DNA from: Guyparkeria sp016278265
Lineage (GTDB): Bacteria; Pseudomonadota; Gammaproteobacteria; Halothiobacillales; Halothiobacillaceae
Assembly: GCF_044582145.1 (NCBI RefSeq)
Contig: NZ_JBDODO010000010.1
DNA: 64,000 nucleotides
Direction: 5' to 3' (one strand)
Every line of letters begins with the position of its first letter. The first letter of the stretch is position 1. The translations under genes were made by a program, and so were the position numbers. Of the stretch, positions 52,171-63,348 are shown piece after piece. The notes beneath the pieces were generated by a model that worked only from the letters and a program-made list of their open reading frames with translations, ran no database searches and was not told where the DNA came from.

Positions 52171-53298
52171 ATGCGAGCATTGCGGTTGCCTTTTCGTAAG
52201 CCATTCTGGATGGCCACTCTCGCCTTGGCGGGGGTGGCCTTCTGCTGTGCGCCCGTCAGGGCCGAACCGCTGCTCGAGGCGTTGCCGGCCGAACCGGAAG
52301 AACCAAGCAGCCTGGAAACCCCGGCGGACAGCCCCGGCCAAACGGGCACGGAAGCCATGCGAGAACGGATTCGCGCGATGGTCGTCGCCATGGCCAGCCG
52401 TAGCTATGGTGGACGGTTCATCCACATGCGGGGTGATCAGATCGACCTGATGCGGGTGGTGCATCGCCAGATCGATGGCAAGCGTGTCGAATTGCTGGTT
52501 GCCGAGAACGGCGAGGTGAGGGAGATCCGTCGACTGGGTGATCGGTGTGCCTGTCTTTGGCCGGAGCGCCGCCAGGTGATGCTCGGCTACTACCCCAACA
52601 TCAACAGCCGGCTTTCCGGCGAACGCTTTGAATCCATCGATGAGCTCGAGGACGATTACCGCCTGATCGACTTGGGTGGCAGTCGCGTAGCCGGCGAGAG
52701 CTGCAACCTGATGGCCGTCGTGCCGCGTGACGATTATCGCTACGGCTACAAGCTCTGTATTGGTGACCAGGAACCGTTGTTGCTGCGCATGAGCATCTAC
52801 GATGAGCGCGGTCGCCCGATCGAGCACAACCAATTCACCCAGGTCGAATCGCTGGAGTCGGTGGAGCTGACGTTCCAGGATGAATTGCTTGAGGGTCTCG
52901 AGGCAGATTTCGAGCAGACAGAGTTGGGGGGCGAGCCCGTGGAACAGGCGCCTATCCGCCAGAGTGGCTGGATTGTTGACCCGTTGCCCGCCGGGTTTGA
53001 GATCAGCTCAAGTAGTTGGCGGGGTAACCCGGTGACCGGCCAGTATTTCGAGCACATGGTGATTACCGACGGGTTGGCAACGGCTTCCGTTTTCGTGGAA
53101 AAGCGCGATGGAGACGCCGCACGTCAGGTTACCCACACCGATCCGGGGATGACGATCGCGGCGCGTAATGTCGACCACGTGCGGATTACGGCCATGGGCG
53201 ACGTCCCTGTCGCGACGGTCGAATTCTTGGTCGAAAACACGGTGCGTGACGAGGTCGCGACGGACATGGAACAGACTGAGAGCCGCCGGGGCGACTAA
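52171..53298 (+). CDS. rseB: Sigma-E regulatory protein RseB (MucB-like)
   Basis: About 375 residues. A signal peptide (hydrophobic run about 12-27, APVRA cleavage) leads to a periplasmic protein with a LolA-like N-terminal domain (MVVAMASRSYGGRFIHMRGDQIDLMRVVHR) and a smaller C-terminal domain (SGWIVDPLPAGFEISSSSWR, then VTGQYFEHMVITDGLATASVFVE). RseB binds RseA and protects it from cleavage; lipid-like signals release it. ATG 52171 with GAGG upstream is preferred to a TTG at 52147. The N-terminal domain has two Cys (RCACLWP). Confidence 0.92.
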   Translation: MRALRLPFRKPFWMATLALAGVAFCCAPVRAEPLLEALPAEPEEPSSLETPADSPGQTGTEAMRERIRAMVVAMASRSYGGRFIHMRGDQIDLMRVVHRQIDGKRVELLVAENGEVREIRRLGDRCACLWPERRQVMLGYYPNINSRLSGERFESIDELEDDYRLIDLGGSRVAGESCNLMAVVPRDDYRYGYKLCIGDQEPLLLRMSIYDERGRPIEHNQFTQVESLESVELTFQDELLEGLEADFEQTELGGEPVEQAPIRQSGWIVDPLPAGFEISSSSWRGNPVTGQYFEHMVITDGLATASVFVEKRDGDAARQVTHTDPGMTIAARNVDHVRITAMGDVPVATVEFLVENTVRDEVATDMEQTESRRGD

Positions 53299-53804
53299 TG
53301 AACCAGGAACGGGCGACAATCGATCAGCCGGTCCTCGAAACGGCACGGGTTGTCGCCGTGGAGGCGGAGGGGGCCTGGCTCGAATCGGAGGGTCAGAGTG
53401 GCTGCACTAACTGCCGTGAGGGCCGTGGCTGTGGCGTCAGTGTGTTCCAGCGGCTCTTTCGCCTGCCGCGTCATCGGCTTTACCTGCCCACCCATGAGTC
53501 ATTAACGGTGGGTGACCACGTGGTCATCGCGCTTTCGCAACGAGCGGTCCTAGTGGCTTCTCTGTGGCTGTATTTCGCTCCGTTGGTGGGGTTGCTCACC
53601 GGTGCGCTGGTGGTAGAGGCGCTTTTCGTTCGTGAATGGTTGACGGTTCTGGGTGGCCTCGCCGGACTGGCCGGCGCCTTGCTCTTCGTGCATGGTCGCC
53701 AACAACGTCAGGCCCGTTCCGGGGCGTTCTTCCCCGTGCTGCATGAAATCACGCTTCGTCAGGCCGGCGATCCGTCCCACGAGTCGTCACACGAGTCTGT
53801 GTAA
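53298..53804 (+). CDS. rseC: SoxR-reducing-system/RseC family protein
   Basis: 168 residues. The N-terminal cytoplasmic part has a Cys cluster (CTNCREGRGCG; Cys36, Cys39, Cys45), followed by two membrane spans (about 82-108 and 112-131). This is the RseC/MucC family: in E. coli a weak positive regulator of sigma-E that is also involved in SoxR reduction. The start shares one base with the rseB stop (TAATG). Family-typical size. Confidence 0.92.
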   Translation: MNQERATIDQPVLETARVVAVEAEGAWLESEGQSGCTNCREGRGCGVSVFQRLFRLPRHRLYLPTHESLTVGDHVVIALSQRAVLVASLWLYFAPLVGLLTGALVVEALFVREWLTVLGGLAGLAGALLFVHGRQQRQARSGAFFPVLHEITLRQAGDPSHESSHESV

Positions 53805-53916
53805 CAGGTTGATTTTTCTGGACGTCGATTCGGAGTAAGCTTTAGCATGCGCCTTGGTGTTTGGCTGGCGTGCTGCCCTCGAATCCCGTTTTTCACGTTT
53901 CCCCGGTCGTTTCCCG

Positions 53917-55407
53917 ATGCGTTCACCCCGAATGGTCTTTCCACGCCTCGCAAGCTTCCCTCAGGCGCTCGTTACATTGTCCCTTGTCGTCCTGCTGTCG
54001 GCGGGCTGTACCGATCCCGAGGATCAACTCCCTGCCGTGCAGGTGACCGGCTTGCCGGACTTCACGCAATTGGTGGAAACCAATGCCTCGTCGGTCGTCA
54101 ACATTACCGGCGTCAGCAGCCTGCCTTCGCTGGGCCAACAGGGCGAGGGCGGTGACAGTCGGCATGATTGGATGCGCGGGTTGTTCGGTGAACGCGCGGA
54201 TGAACTGCCCGGTCCGCTGCTACCCCAGGAAAACGATGGGTCGGGCTTTATCCTCAGCGAGGACGGCTACGTCGTCACCAACGCGCATGTGATTGAAGGG
54301 GCGAGCAAGGTATTCGTGCGCCTGATCGACGGGCGCGAACTGGTGGCCGACGTGGTAGGTATCGACGGGATTGGCGACATCGCGTTGCTTAAGGTGGAGG
54401 CCGACGGGTTGCCATCGGTGTCGCTCGGCGATTCGGATGGGGTTAGGCCGGGGCAGTGGGCGCTCGCAATCGGCTCGCCCTACGGCTTCGACCAGACCGT
54501 TACCGCTGGCATCATTAGTGGTTTGGGGCGGCATCTCCCCGGTCAATCGAACCAGCCGTACGTGCCTTTCATTCAGAGCGATGTGGCCATCAATCCGGGC
54601 AATTCGGGCGGCCCGTTGTTCAACACGGCGGGTCAGGTGGTCGGGATCAACGCCCAGATATTCACCGAATCCGGCGCCTTCAACGGCATCTCCTTCGCCA
54701 TTCCGATCAACTACGTCGTCGACGTGATCCGGCAGATCAAACAGAACGGCGCGGTCAAGCGGGGTTTTCTTGGCGTGGAGGTGCGTGGCGTGAATAGGCA
54801 GCTTGCCAACCGCCTGGGCCTGGAGGCCGCCCGGGGTGCCGAGGTGGTGCGAATCGTCGAAGGCTCTCCGGCGGCCAATCTGTCGATCGGTGTAGGGGAC
54901 ATCATCCTCAGCGTCAATGGTATCCAGATGGCCGATGGCGCCGATCTGACCGAGGCATTGGGTTCGTTGCCGCCGGGTGCCGAGGCGAGCCTGGAGATTT
55001 GGGCCGGTGGGGAAACCCGTCATGTCGAGATCACGCTGGCCTCGCTTCCCGAGCGGGAGGAACCCCGGGCGGATACGAGCATTCCCGAGTCCTCGGAGGA
55101 GCCCGAGCTGGTCGTGATCGAGACCCTCGGTATGATCCTGCGGCCGCTGGAAGCTGGCGGGGTGCGCATTGGCGAGCTCGATCCAACGGGTCCAGGCACC
55201 TTGGCCGGCCTGATGCCGGGGGATCGGCTGATCTCGATCGATCGTCAGCCGGTGGACACCTTGACCGAGGCGTATCGTGAAATTGCTCGCATCGCCCACA
55301 ATCGGGGCAGGAAGGGCAACGACCTGGTGCTGTTCCTGGTCGAGCGTGACGGCGAGCAACGATTCTTCATGCCCGCCTTCTCGGGCAACCCGCACGAGTC
55401 GTCCTGA
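53917..55407 (+). CDS. mucD: DegP/MucD-family serine protease, predicted lipoprotein
   Basis: About 496 residues. A trypsin-like protease domain (about 40-270) has the catalytic triad: His in VVTNAHVIEGA, Asp in GDIALLKVE, Ser in NPGNSGGPLFNTAG. Two PDZ domains follow (about 285-370 and 400-490). It degrades or refolds damaged periplasmic proteins and is part of the sigma-E operon. Unlike typical MucD/DegP, which have a soluble signal peptide, the N-terminus here ends in a lipobox-like LLSAGC before TDPEDQ, so the protease may be membrane-anchored. The start ATG 53917 lacks a clear ribosome binding site. Confidence 0.92.
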   Translation: MRSPRMVFPRLASFPQALVTLSLVVLLSAGCTDPEDQLPAVQVTGLPDFTQLVETNASSVVNITGVSSLPSLGQQGEGGDSRHDWMRGLFGERADELPGPLLPQENDGSGFILSEDGYVVTNAHVIEGASKVFVRLIDGRELVADVVGIDGIGDIALLKVEADGLPSVSLGDSDGVRPGQWALAIGSPYGFDQTVTAGIISGLGRHLPGQSNQPYVPFIQSDVAINPGNSGGPLFNTAGQVVGINAQIFTESGAFNGISFAIPINYVVDVIRQIKQNGAVKRGFLGVEVRGVNRQLANRLGLEAARGAEVVRIVEGSPAANLSIGVGDIILSVNGIQMADGADLTEALGSLPPGAEASLEIWAGGETRHVEITLASLPEREEPRADTSIPESSEEPELVVIETLGMILRPLEAGGVRIGELDPTGPGTLAGLMPGDRLISIDRQPVDTLTEAYREIARIAHNRGRKGNDLVLFLVERDGEQRFFMPAFSGNPHESS

Positions 55408-55774
55408 CTTTGAGAGCGGTCGGTAAGGGGTTGCGCGGATCCGATGCCAGTCTGACCCGGCGAGTCATGCGTGATCAAGGCACGATGTCGCCAGCGAACC
55501 GGCAGCCACGCCAAGAGGTCGGAGCGCAGCGCACGGTCGACTCGTGAGGCCCCGGCTGGGTGTGTCTTTCACCAGGTATCTGGTGTGTTTCCGTCCTTGG
55601 AAAGAAAATAACTCATCCTCAGCGGACGGACGTCTTGCACCTGCCCGGCGCAAGACGCGCAGAGTGGCATCGGATCCGTGCAGCCCCTGCCCTGGCCCTA
55701 TATACTGTGCGGCTCTTCTCGCGGCGTATTCCCGTTAGCCGCGGGGTTTCCCACCAACCGAAAGTTAAACCCCT
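55408..55774. other. Intergenic region mucD / lepA
   Basis: A 367-base gap with no supported gene. A small hairpin CACCAG-GTAT-CTGGTG (55570-55585) followed by TGTTT could be a weak terminator of the rpoE operon. A TATACT box at 55701-55706, about 70 bases before the lepA start, is the best -10 candidate for lepA, but the sequence 17 bases upstream is only a poor -35 box. Confidence 0.4.
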
Positions 55775-57586
<1,812 letters not shown>

Positions 57587-57629
57587 GTGTCGCCAGGCGC
57601 GACCCGATTGACCCAACGCGGAGCACGTC

Positions 57630-58469
57630 GTGGATTTTGAACTTCTCTTGGTGGTTGCCACTTTCGTCAGTGGCCTGATCTGGCTGATCGATCGTCTGGT
57701 CTTTCGGCCCAAACGCCGTGCGCGGCTGTCTTCCGAGGCGCAACAACTGGGTGCCGAGGCGGGTATCGATGGCGGGGCGGACAAGGATCACGAGCCATTG
57801 CTGGTCGACTACGCCAAGTCGTTCTTTCCCATTCTGCTGGCAGTGTTGGTGATCCGCTCGTTCCTGTTCGAGCCGTTCCGTATCCCGTCGGGATCGATGA
57901 TGCCGACGTTGCTGGTCGGTGATTTCATCATGGTCAACAAGTTCACCTACGGCCTGCGCCTGCCGGTGGTCAATACCAAGGTGGTGCCGATTGGCGAGCC
58001 CGAGCGGGGTGATGTGGCCGTCTTTCGCTATCCCGAACAGCCCGACGTGGATTACATCAAGCGGATCGTGGGTCTGCCGGGGGATACGGTGCGCGTCGAC
58101 GACGAGCGGCTGTGGATCAACGACGAACCAGTACCGCTCGAGACGACCGGTCGGTACGAGGGCGATGCCAATCTCAAGCATGCCGGCCTGACCATGGCGG
58201 TCGAGACATTGCCGGACGGCGGTCCGCACCAGATTCTCATCGACACCGATCGCCGACTGGGCGAGGGGCAATGGACGGTACCCGAGGGGCATTACTTCGT
58301 GATGGGAGACAACCGCAATCACAGTAACGACAGCCGCTTCTGGGGCTTCGTGCCCGAATCGAATCTGGTGGGCAAAGCGGTTATGATCTGGCTGCACTGG
58401 AACTGGCAGGACGGTGGGTTCGACACCGGCCGGATTGGCCGCTCGATCGACACCATCGATACCGATTGA
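57630..58469 (+). CDS. lepB: Signal peptidase I
   Basis: 279 residues, GTG start. It cuts signal peptides from exported proteins at the outer face of the inner membrane. Two N-terminal spans (about 3-20 and 66-80) precede the catalytic domain: Ser89 in RIPSGSMMPTL and Lys144 in DYIKRIVGLPGD form the Ser/Lys dyad; GHYFVMGDNRNHSNDSRFWG is the last signature. The neighbours lepA, DUF4845 gene and rnc form the usual order. Confidence 0.97.
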   Translation: MDFELLLVVATFVSGLIWLIDRLVFRPKRRARLSSEAQQLGAEAGIDGGADKDHEPLLVDYAKSFFPILLAVLVIRSFLFEPFRIPSGSMMPTLLVGDFIMVNKFTYGLRLPVVNTKVVPIGEPERGDVAVFRYPEQPDVDYIKRIVGLPGDTVRVDDERLWINDEPVPLETTGRYEGDANLKHAGLTMAVETLPDGGPHQILIDTDRRLGEGQWTVPEGHYFVMGDNRNHSNDSRFWGFVPESNLVGKAVMIWLHWNWQDGGFDTGRIGRSIDTIDTD

Positions 58470-58524
58470 CGTCAAACGAGGGAATGCCCCGTTCGTACCG
58501 GCGGGCAAGCTGAGGATGAAGGAA

Positions 58525-58941
58525 ATGGACAACAGCGTTTCGAAGGGACAATTCGGCGGGCAGTTGAACGGCCAAGCGCTTGGTGCGACCCGCCAAGGCG
58601 GCATGTCGCTGGTGGGGTTGATCATCGCGGCAATCGTGCTGGGATTCGCGGCCCTGGTCGTGATGCAGGTCGTGCCGCTTTACATCGCCGACCAGAAGCT
58701 GACCAGTATCTTCGCGAGTCTTGAGGAAGAGGCTGCCGGCAGCCCGGCGGAGATCCGTCGCAAGATCGACAAACAGCTGGACATCAACGAAGCCGACGAT
58801 CGCTTCGACTCCAAGGAATTCGAGATTCGTCCGGTCACGGGCGGATACAGCGTCACCTACAATTACGACGGGCGCGCGACGTTGTTCGGCAACCTCTCGC
58901 TCGTCGCCGAGTTCAAACATCAGGCCCGTGTCCATAACTAA
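58525..58941 (+). CDS. DUF4845-family membrane protein
   Basis: About 138 residues. A polar N-terminus (about 25 residues) is followed by one membrane span (GMSLVGLIIAAIVLGFAALVVMQ) and a domain of about 90 residues with the conserved flow VPLYIADQKLTS..EIRRKIDKQLDIN, as in DUF4845 proteins that occur between lepB and rnc in many gamma- and betaproteobacteria. Function unknown. The start is uncertain: ATG 58525 has GAGG upstream; ATG 58516 is three codons earlier in the same frame. Confidence 0.85.
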   Translation: MDNSVSKGQFGGQLNGQALGATRQGGMSLVGLIIAAIVLGFAALVVMQVVPLYIADQKLTSIFASLEEEAAGSPAEIRRKIDKQLDINEADDRFDSKEFEIRPVTGGYSVTYNYDGRATLFGNLSLVAEFKHQARVHN

Positions 58942-59671
58942 AAGCAGCAATCCGCTGATTCGTGATCCGGACGCCCTGGCGCAATCGTTGGGGTTGGCGT
59001 TCGATAATGCCGACCTGCTTGCGCAGGCGCTGCGTCATCGCTCGTCCGGGAAACTCAACAACGAACGCCTGGAATTCCTGGGCGATTCGATCCTCAACCT
59101 CGCCATCTCGGACTACCTTTACCGTCACAAGCCGGAAGCCACCGAGGGGGCGCTTTCCCGCCTGCGTGCCTCGGTGGTCCGTGAAGAGACCCTGGCCCAG
59201 GTCGCTCGCCGCATCGGGCTGGGCGACTACCTGATCATGGGGTCCGGCGAATTGAAGAGTGGCGGCCATCGCCGTGATTCGATCCTTGCCGACGCGCTGG
59301 AAGCGATCATCGGGGCCTTGTACCTCGACCAGGGGTTTATGCCGGCCCATGATTGGGTACAGGCGTTGTTCAATGACGAATTGATCTCGTTGCCGGATGC
59401 CCAGCAGCTCAAGGACGCCAAGACGCAGTTGCAGGAATACCTGCAACGCGACCGACAGGCCCTGCCGGAATACGAGGTGCTCGAACAGATCGGGCAGGCG
59501 CACAAGCAGACCTTCGAGGTTGCCTGTCGGGTCAATGTTCGCAACGAACCATTCGCGACTCGCGCGAGCGGGTCGTCTCGTCGTCGCGCCGAGCAGGCGG
59601 CTGCACGACGGATGCTCAAGACGCTCAAGCAGCGCTACGACAACCACTCCCCATCGGAGAGCCAGGCATGA
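58928..59671 (+). CDS. rnc: Ribonuclease III
   Basis: 247 residues. Double-stranded RNA endonuclease for rRNA and mRNA processing. The catalytic signature is NERLEFLGDSILNLAISDYL, with the second acidic site in DSILADALEAIIGALYLDQG. A C-terminal double-stranded-RNA-binding domain follows (DAKTQLQEYLQRDRQALPEYEV to the end). The start is GTG at 58928, overlapping the DUF4845 gene by 14 bases. It overlaps era by 4 bases. Confidence 0.96.
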   Translation: MSITKSSNPLIRDPDALAQSLGLAFDNADLLAQALRHRSSGKLNNERLEFLGDSILNLAISDYLYRHKPEATEGALSRLRASVVREETLAQVARRIGLGDYLIMGSGELKSGGHRRDSILADALEAIIGALYLDQGFMPAHDWVQALFNDELISLPDAQQLKDAKTQLQEYLQRDRQALPEYEVLEQIGQAHKQTFEVACRVNVRNEPFATRASGSSRRRAEQAAARRMLKTLKQRYDNHSPSESQA

Positions 59672-60567
59672 CCCCATCGCCCCGTTTCGGTCACGTGGCG
59701 ATCGTCGGTCGCCCTAACGTCGGCAAATCCACGCTGGTCAACCGGTTGGTGGGCCAGAAGGTCTCGATCACCGCGCCCAAACCGCAAACGACTCGTCACC
59801 GGATCACCGGCATTATCACCGAGCCACGTGGTCAAATCGTGCTGATCGACACGCCCGGGCTTCATGAGGGTGGCCGGGATGCCCTTAACCGTCAGCTCAA
59901 TCGCACAGCGCGCAGCGCGCTTGAGGGCGTCGACCTGATTCTGTTCATGGTTCAGGCGGGACAGTTCGGCGCCGAGGACGAGGCCGTACTGCGTCTGCTT
60001 TCGCATGTCGAAGCGCCGGTGGTGCTGGTGGTGAACAAGGTCGACCTGGTCAACGACAAGACCGAACTATTGCCGTTTTTGGCGAAGGTCGGCGACAAGG
60101 GCAATTTCGCCGAGATCTACCCGATGAGCGCCCGGCGTCGACGTGGCCTCGATGGCCTATTGGATCTGGTGTTCTCGTACTTGCCGGAAGGGCCGATTGG
60201 TTACGACGCCGACCAGGTCACCACTGCACCCGTGCGTTTCATGACCGCCGAGATCATTCGCGAGAAGCTGGCTCGCTCGTTGCACGACGAGTTGCCTTAT
60301 CAGACCACCGTGATGATCGAGCGCTTCGAGGAAACCGATAACCTGGTCACCATCGGCGCAGTCATCTACGTCGCGCGCACCGGCCAGAAGGGCATCGTGA
60401 TCGGCAACAAGGGGTCACGCCTGAAGATCGTGGGACAACAGGCGCGCGAGGCGATCGAACACCTGATCCAAAAGCGCGTGATGCTCGATCTCTGGGTCAA
60501 GGTGGCCGACGACTGGGCGGACGACGAACGTTCCGTCGCCGCACTCGGATACCAGTTGCCCGAATGA
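59668..60567 (+). CDS. era: GTPase Era
   Basis: 299 residues. GTPase needed for 16S rRNA maturation and 30S assembly. G1 is GRPNVGKSTLVN, G3 DTPGLHEGG, and G4 VNKVDLV; a C-terminal KH RNA-binding domain contains GQKGIVIGNKGSRLKIVGQQAR. The start overlaps the rnc stop (ATGA). The rnc-era-recO order is strongly conserved. Confidence 0.98.
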   Translation: MTPSPRFGHVAIVGRPNVGKSTLVNRLVGQKVSITAPKPQTTRHRITGIITEPRGQIVLIDTPGLHEGGRDALNRQLNRTARSALEGVDLILFMVQAGQFGAEDEAVLRLLSHVEAPVVLVVNKVDLVNDKTELLPFLAKVGDKGNFAEIYPMSARRRRGLDGLLDLVFSYLPEGPIGYDADQVTTAPVRFMTAEIIREKLARSLHDELPYQTTVMIERFEETDNLVTIGAVIYVARTGQKGIVIGNKGSRLKIVGQQAREAIEHLIQKRVMLDLWVKVADDWADDERSVAALGYQLPE

Positions 60568-60582
60568 CGCCGACCGGGTCCG

Positions 60583-61326
60583 TTGGCAAGGGCCGATGAC
60601 GTAGTGCGCGGTTTTTTGCTCCACGCACGACCGTTCAAGGAACACGGCCTGCTGCTCGACTGGTTGACCGACACTCGCGGCTGGGTACGCATGCGCCAGA
60701 ACGGCGGGCGTCGGGTCAAGAAACGGGGCAGTCATCGTCCGCCCAACTTCGTTTGTCTGGAGGTGGAGACAGCCGGACGAGGGGGGTGGCCGATACTGAC
60801 CGGGGCCGAGCCGGTCGAGGGACTGCGTTTTCTGCACGGTCAATCGCTGGCCGCCGCCTTCTATCTGCATGAGCTTATTCTGCGGGCACTGCGCCCCGAA
60901 GAGTCGGTGCCGGGTCTGTTTCTCGACTACTGGAAAAGCCTGGCCATGCTCGATTCACCCGAGATGCCGGTCTCCGTTGTGGTGCGTCGCTTCGAGCGTC
61001 GTTTGCTGGAACACCTCGGCGCCGGTCTGGATTGGGAACGGGCGTCCGATGGCCTGCCGATCGAGCCAGATCGGCAATATCGCGTTGGCCTCCAGGGCGG
61101 TATCGTGTCCAGCAACGGAGCGAATGCCGTGTCGGGCCGGCTGCTGCTCTCGGTTGCTCGCGACGAGGTGCTGGATGGGGCCGACGATCGCCGTCGGGCA
61201 CGGGACCTGATGCAGGGCTTGCTGGCCCCTCACGTCGGCTCGGCGCCCTTCCTGTCGCGAAGGCTGTGGCCCAGCGCCAAGGATTCGACTCGGGGCCCCG
61301 ATGCAGACGACCCTCCCAGGCCCTAG
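60583..61326 (+). CDS. recO: DNA repair protein RecO
   Basis: 247 residues. It loads RecA on single-stranded DNA together with RecR during gap repair. The N-terminal OB-fold is seen in RGFLLHARPFKEHGLLLDWLTDTRG and QNGGRRVKKRG; the helical C-terminal part is conserved only weakly and the zinc-binding Cys of some homologues are missing. The start appears to be TTG at 60583; a GTG seven codons later is an alternative, and no ATG fits. Position between era and pdxJ supports the call. Confidence 0.9.
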   Translation: MARADDVVRGFLLHARPFKEHGLLLDWLTDTRGWVRMRQNGGRRVKKRGSHRPPNFVCLEVETAGRGGWPILTGAEPVEGLRFLHGQSLAAAFYLHELILRALRPEESVPGLFLDYWKSLAMLDSPEMPVSVVVRRFERRLLEHLGAGLDWERASDGLPIEPDRQYRVGLQGGIVSSNGANAVSGRLLLSVARDEVLDGADDRRRARDLMQGLLAPHVGSAPFLSRRLWPSAKDSTRGPDADDPPRP

Positions 61327-61398
61327 ACTGTTCGCCCCAGATATTGAATCGTTTATTGGATCGATCAACGCTCACACTGACTCCGGAAGCCGAAGACC

Positions 61399-62163
61399 AT
61401 GACCAATCGCGTCACCGCCCAGTATCCTTTGCTCGGTCTGAATATCGATCACGTCGCGACCCTGCGTCAGGCGCGCGGCACGCGCTACCCGGATCCGGTG
61501 CACGCCGCCTTGCTCGCCGAGCAGTCGGGAGCCGACAGCATCACCCTGCATCTGCGCGAGGACCGTCGGCATATCCAGGATCGCGACGTGGCGATCCTGC
61601 GCGATCTGCTGCAAACCCGCATGAACCTCGAGATGGCGGCAACCGACGAGATGATCGAGTTGGCCTGCATGCTCCGCCCGCACGATGTCTGTCTGGTGCC
61701 GGAGCGCCGCGAGGAACTGACCACCGAGGGCGGTCTGGACGTGGCCGGGCAGATCGACCGCATCCACGCGGCCTGTGATCGCATGGGCGAGGCCGGCATC
61801 CGCGTGTCGCTGTTCGTCGATGCCGATCCGCGGCAGATCGACGCCGCCGTGGCTTGCGAGGCGCCGGTAATCGAGATCCACACCGGCCACTATGCCGATG
61901 CCACCGACGATCACGCGGCCCAGGAGCAACTCGACCTGATCCGACAATGCGCGCGGGATGCCGCCGACGTGGGACTGGCCGTCAATGCCGGTCATGGGCT
62001 GCACTACCACAACGTGGCGGCCATCGCGGCGATCGAGCAGATCGAGGAACTCAACATCGGGCACGCGATCATTGCCCAGTCGGTCTTCTCCGGTCTACCG
62101 GCCGCCGTGCGCGAGATGAAGGCGCTGATGCACGCGGCCCGCTTCGGTCGCACGGCAGACTGA
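61399..62163 (+). CDS. pdxJ: Pyridoxine 5'-phosphate synthase
   Basis: 254 residues, TIM barrel. It condenses 1-deoxyxylulose-5-phosphate with aminoacetone phosphate to pyridoxine phosphate. The start LLGLNIDHVATLRQARGTRYPDPVHAA and the middle ITLHLREDRRHIQDRDV are diagnostic, along with EIHTGHYAD and the late VNAGHGLHYHNV. It comes between recO and acpS as usual. Confidence 0.97.
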   Translation: MTNRVTAQYPLLGLNIDHVATLRQARGTRYPDPVHAALLAEQSGADSITLHLREDRRHIQDRDVAILRDLLQTRMNLEMAATDEMIELACMLRPHDVCLVPERREELTTEGGLDVAGQIDRIHAACDRMGEAGIRVSLFVDADPRQIDAAVACEAPVIEIHTGHYADATDDHAAQEQLDLIRQCARDAADVGLAVNAGHGLHYHNVAAIAAIEQIEELNIGHAIIAQSVFSGLPAAVREMKALMHAARFGRTAD

Positions 62164-62188
62164 CCGGTTTCGGCCGGACGTCGCTTGC

Positions 62189-62563
62189 ATGATTCTGGGT
62201 ATCGGCACCGACCTGGTCGAGATTGCACGCATTGAAGCGGCACTCGATCGCCATGGCGCGCGCCTGGTCGAGCGCGTCCTGGGCCCGGTGGAGCGTGAGC
62301 GCTTGCCAGAACGCAAACCAGCCCCCTGGATCGCCAAGCGCTTTGCGACCAAGGAGGCCGTGGCCAAGGCCCTGGGTACCGGATTTCGGGATGGGTTGCG
62401 GTTGGTCGACATCCAGACCGGACATGATGATTACGGTCGCCCAAGTATCTTGCTTGATGGCAAGGCTCAGGAACGCTTCGAACGGATGGGCGGGGTGTCG
62501 ATTGATCTGTCGGTCAGCGACGAGCGCGCCTACGCACTCGCCTTTGTCGTGATCAGCCGCTGA
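62189..62563 (+). CDS. acpS: Holo-ACP synthase (4'-phosphopantetheinyl transferase AcpS)
   Basis: 124 residues. It transfers 4'-phosphopantetheine from CoA to the carrier protein Ser. Family motifs are ILGIGTDLVEIARIE (metal-binding Asp) and the WIAKRFATKEAVAKALGTG helix. It should activate the fatty-acid ACP and could serve the two cluster carrier proteins, as the polyene cluster itself encodes no such enzyme. The final codons overlap the end of the convergent DUF1275 gene by 11 bases. Confidence 0.96.
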   Translation: MILGIGTDLVEIARIEAALDRHGARLVERVLGPVERERLPERKPAPWIAKRFATKEAVAKALGTGFRDGLRLVDIQTGHDDYGRPSILLDGKAQERFERMGGVSIDLSVSDERAYALAFVVISR

Positions 62564-63248
62564 TCGTTTTTCGTCGCTGGCGCTGATAGAGGGCGTCTAG
62601 AACGGCGATGGTGGCGGTGGCGGCGGTGGGAATGAGCAGGTTGTTGGTCGTGCCCACCAGCCCCTGGACAAATACCGCCATGCTTCCACCCATGACATAC
62701 CCTCCGAGCAAGGTGAGCAAGAGCCATCCCTGCCATGACCAGGCTCGTCGTCGAATCAGTCGTGCTAGGTACACGCCGAGATCGGTGGCGATGCCGGTAA
62801 CATGAGTGGTGCGTATCAAAAGGCCTCGGTAGCTGGCTACCAACGCGTTCTGCAGGCCACAGGCAATCGCGGCGGCCGCCAAAGCACCGATCGCCTGGCC
62901 TAGAACGACGCAGATAACAGCCGCGGCCAGAAGCAGCGACTCAAGTCCGAGGGCCCAGGCATAGCGTGAGCTTTCCGGGAAGGGCCGCCGTCCGATCAGC
63001 AGTCCCGACAGGGTGGCGCCACCGATGAATCCGGTGAGGATGATCACGGCGGTGATCACCACCATCGGGTTGGCCAACGCCATCCCTTCACTCAGGTGGG
63101 ACGCCATGCCGGTCATCTGACTGACCGGTAGGCCGAAGGCCATCAGCATGACGCTATTTATGTGACCGGCGAGCCCGGCCATCACGAAGGCGATCAGAAA
63201 TGCCTTCGCGGAGGCGGAGTTGTCGGTCGCGCGTGGCGGGTAGGGCAT
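62553..63248 (-). CDS. DUF1275 (YoaK-like) membrane protein
   Basis: 231 residues with about six membrane spans (roughly 14-34, 57-80, 92-113, 118-138, 172-190, 200-216). The opening AFLIAFVMAGLAGHINSVMLMAFGLPVSQMTG and the later LQNALVASYRGLLIRTTHVTGIATDLGVYL are typical of the DUF1275 family, whose function is not known. The ATG at 63248 is selected by family alignment; the frame is open to 63407, but that part overlaps the rpsF promoter and leader. Confidence 0.88.
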   Translation of the reverse strand: MPYPPRATDNSASAKAFLIAFVMAGLAGHINSVMLMAFGLPVSQMTGMASHLSEGMALANPMVVITAVIILTGFIGGATLSGLLIGRRPFPESSRYAWALGLESLLLAAAVICVVLGQAIGALAAAAIACGLQNALVASYRGLLIRTTHVTGIATDLGVYLARLIRRRAWSWQGWLLLTLLGGYVMGGSMAVFVQGLVGTTNNLLIPTAATATIAVLDALYQRQRRKTISG

Positions 63249-63304
63249 GTCGCTTGTTGTCTCATGTGGGTGTTGGGATGCCGAGGGTAATTGGATGATA
63301 GCCC

Positions 63305-63333
63305 TTGATGTGGCCGTGGAATGGCCGTAGAAT
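63305..63333 (+). promoter_or_regulatory. rpsF: Sigma-70 promoter of the rpsF-rpsR operon
   Basis: TTGATG (63305-63310) and TAGAAT (63328-63333) are exactly 17 bases apart, a 4/6 and a 5/6 match to the -35 and -10 consensus. It lies about 70-100 bases before the rpsF start, leaving a leader of about 65 bases. Confidence 0.65.
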
Positions 63334-63348
63334 CCGCCGCTTGTTTCT

